NCBI GenBank assembly: GCA_964615975.1 | Contig: CAZTTH010000062.1 | Coordinates: 1-17,533, forward strand | DNA from: CAZTTH01 sp964615975 | GTDB lineage: Bacteria; Verrucomicrobiota; Lentisphaeria; JABSQK01; JAJFLO01 | Length of the DNA stretch: 17,533 bases | Reading direction: 5' to 3' | In this document: piece after piece, positions 16,079-17,533 of the stretch | How the letters are laid out: the number at the start of each line of letters is the position of its first letter | How positions within the stretch are numbered: position 1 is the first letter of the stretch | Position numbers and translations under genes: made by a program | Notes under the pieces: generated by a model | Seen by the model: only the letters and a program-made list of their open reading frames with translations | Told to the model about the DNA's origin: nothing | The model's database searches: none

Positions 16079-16107
16079 TTGCAGTCTAATAATCTGAAAA
16101 GTATAAA
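16079..16107 (+). promoter_or_regulatory. candidate promoter for the copper ATPase
   Basis: TTGCAG (16079-16084) and TATAAA (16102-16107) are spaced by 17 bases, with three of six and five of six consensus matches. The leader would be about 27 bases. The ribosome site before the ATG is weak (AAAAGATG in an A-rich run). Confidence 0.35.
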
Positions 16108-16139
16108 TTGAAAATCAAATTTAAAAAAAAGATGATATT

Positions 16140-17533
16140 ATGCCCATCGATCCGATATGTGGAATGTTTGTCAATGATACAACTAAACTCACGGTGAAGC
16201 GTGATGATGTGGTCTATTATTTCTGCAGTCAACATTGTGTCAATAAATTCCTATCCTCAAGACCGACATCCGCCCCTCCGGATCATGATGCCGGCGCTCA
16301 CCACCCGATGGCGATCGCGCCGAACTCACCGGGCAGCAATCGCTACACCTGCCCGATGCATCCAGAAATTCTCCAGGATCATCCCGGAGATTGTCCCCAA
16401 TGCGGCATGGCGCTGGAAACCTTGATCACCTCTACCGCTGAGGATGCCGACGCGGATGCTCGAATCCATGACCTGGCCAACCGGGTTCGTCTAGGCGCAA
16501 TCTTGACCGTTCCAGTGTTATTCCTGGCCATGGGAGAGATGATTCCCGGGATTGCAATCAGTCAATTCGTATCACCGAGACTATCCGGTTGGCTGCAATT
16601 ATTTCTGAGTACGCCGGTGATTTTTTGGGCGGGGAATATCTTCTTCGTCAAAGCCTGGCGTTCTCTGGTGCATCAACAACTTAATATGTTCACGCTCATT
16701 GCGACCGGAGTGGGAGCCGCCTATGCCTACAGTGTCATGGCACTACTCTTTCCCCATTTCATCCCGGCGTCATTTTACCATCAAGGCAGTCCCGCGCTAT
16801 ACTTTGAATCCGGAGTGGTGATCACGGTACTGGTGTTGATCGGACAACTGCTGGAGGCCAAAGCGCATCAACGAACCGGAGACGCGATCAAATCGTTAAT
16901 GAAACTGGCGGCCAAAACCGCGCTCCGGATCAGCAATGGCATTGAAACTGAAATAGCAGTCGAGAACATTGCCGCCGATGATCTCCTGCGCGTGCGGCCG
17001 GGTGAAAAAATACCGGTGGACGGGATCATCATCGATGGTTCAAGCAGCATCGATGAGTCGATGATTACCGGAGAATCCATACCGACTCACAAACAGAAAG
17101 GCGACCAGGTGATCGGCGCCACGATCAATCAAACCGGGGCATTTATCATGCAGGCCCAACAAGTCGGCGCGGAGACATTGCTGGCGCGGATTATTCGCCT
17201 GGTGGGAGAAGCGCAGCGCAGCCGGGCGCCAATTCAACGGCTGGCTGATTCTGTGTCCGGTTATTTTGTTCCCGCGGTCGTCTTTATCGCGCTGATCACT
17301 TTTGTGGTTTGGGCAATGTGGGGGCCGCAGCCGGCACTGGCTTTTGCCTTCACCAACGCGATTTCGGTAATGATCATTGCCTGTCCCTGCGCTCTAGGTC
17401 TCGCGACCCCGATTTCGGTGATGATCGGGGTTGGCAGGGGCGCCCAATCCGGTATTCTGGTCCGCGCTGCCAGCGCGCTTGAAAAAGCGGAAAAAATCAC
17501 TCACTTGGTCACCGATAAGACTGGAACCCTGAC
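16140..17533 (+). CDS. copA: copper-translocating P1B-type ATPase with YHS and heavy-metal-binding N-terminus, cut by right edge
   Basis: An inner-membrane ATP-driven exporter, most likely of copper. The 464 codons present are open to the window end, so the nucleotide-binding domain after the phosphorylation site is missing. Residues 1-40 are a YHS domain (DPICGM, then YYFCSQHC). Residues 69-92 are a heavy-metal-binding domain (YTCPMHPEI, PGDCPQCGMAL). Membrane helices begin at about 118. LNMFTLIATGVGAAYAYS (181-198) is typical of CopA-like pumps. The actuator loop has TGES (310-313), the metal site is CPC (415-417) in IIACPCALGLATP, and the phosphorylation motif is DKTGT (459-463). Classical GMTC heavy-metal-associated domains are absent. 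The ATG at 16140 puts DPICGM at residue 4, as is usual. It is divergent from the giant kinase; no functional link is evident. Confidence 0.93.
   Translation, partial: MPIDPICGMFVNDTTKLTVKRDDVVYYFCSQHCVNKFLSSRPTSAPPDHDAGAHHPMAIAPNSPGSNRYTCPMHPEILQDHPGDCPQCGMALETLITSTAEDADADARIHDLANRVRLGAILTVPVLFLAMGEMIPGIAISQFVSPRLSGWLQLFLSTPVIFWAGNIFFVKAWRSLVHQQLNMFTLIATGVGAAYAYSVMALLFPHFIPASFYHQGSPALYFESGVVITVLVLIGQLLEAKAHQRTGDAIKSLMKLAAKTALRISNGIETEIAVENIAADDLLRVRPGEKIPVDGIIIDGSSSIDESMITGESIPTHKQKGDQVIGATINQTGAFIMQAQQVGAETLLARIIRLVGEAQRSRAPIQRLADSVSGYFVPAVVFIALITFVVWAMWGPQPALAFAFTNAISVMIIACPCALGLATPISVMIGVGRGAQSGILVRAASALEKAEKITHLVTDKTGTL

Larger units (their letters stand above)
15802..16139. other. divergent intergenic region, giant kinase / copper ATPase
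   Basis: This 338-base stretch separates two divergent genes and has no credible gene of its own. From left to right it holds the kinase leader and ribosome site, a TATAAT on the minus strand, dispersed repeat copy 2, the 79-bp palindromic element, and a plus-strand promoter candidate for the ATPase. No CueR-like dyad operator was recognised. Confidence 0.6.

Noticed and set aside
16201..16425. 74-codon plus-strand frame within the ATPase N-terminus
   Set aside because: It is out of frame with the YHS and heavy-metal-binding motifs, which are unambiguous in the other frame.

Overview
The window suggests a Gram-negative bacterium of roughly even base composition. It has part of a two-partner secretion system, which needs an outer membrane, and a very dense set of phosphorelay genes. 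A proteobacterium, perhaps gammaproteobacterial, is the best guess, but no taxonomic marker (rRNA, ribosomal protein) is present and I cannot place it more precisely. No tRNA, rRNA, CRISPR array, transposase or phage gene was seen.

Layout. (1) 1-1973, minus strand: a two-partner secretion pair. A short TpsA-like exoprotein with a filamentous-haemagglutinin-type secretion domain is followed by the start of its TpsB transporter. The transporter runs off the left edge and appears to carry a one-base frameshift between its signal peptide and its POTRA region. (2) 2389-3537, minus strand: a MalY/PatB-type PLP C-S lyase/aminotransferase. (3) 3955-8082, plus strand: a tightly overlapping three-gene operon encoding a GAF histidine kinase, an Rcp-type single-domain response regulator, and a REC-PAS-PAS-kinase-REC hybrid. 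(4) 8111-15801, minus strand and convergent with (3): a giant NIT-HAMP-GAF hybrid kinase with three receiver domains, then CheR, a CheB lacking its receiver domain, and a REC-PAS-PAS kinase. (5) 16140 to the right edge, plus strand: a copper-type P1B ATPase with YHS and heavy-metal-binding zinc-ribbon-like N-terminal domains, cut by the window end.

Together, (3) and (4) hold four histidine kinase cores and seven receiver domains in about 12 kb. CheR and CheB are present, but CheA, CheW and a standard chemoreceptor are not. This looks like a non-flagellar, kinase-centred signalling module. The most interesting idea is that the CheR/CheB pair acts on the neighbouring giant kinase, whose coiled-coil linker has Glu-Glu pairs at heptad spacing. 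That is inference, not something the sequence proves.

The intergenic regions carry small repeats: a 160-bp element with perfect 15-bp terminal inverted repeats (11494-11653), a 79-bp nested palindromic element (15959-16037), and two diverged copies of a roughly 44-bp sequence (2311-2355 and 15890-15932).
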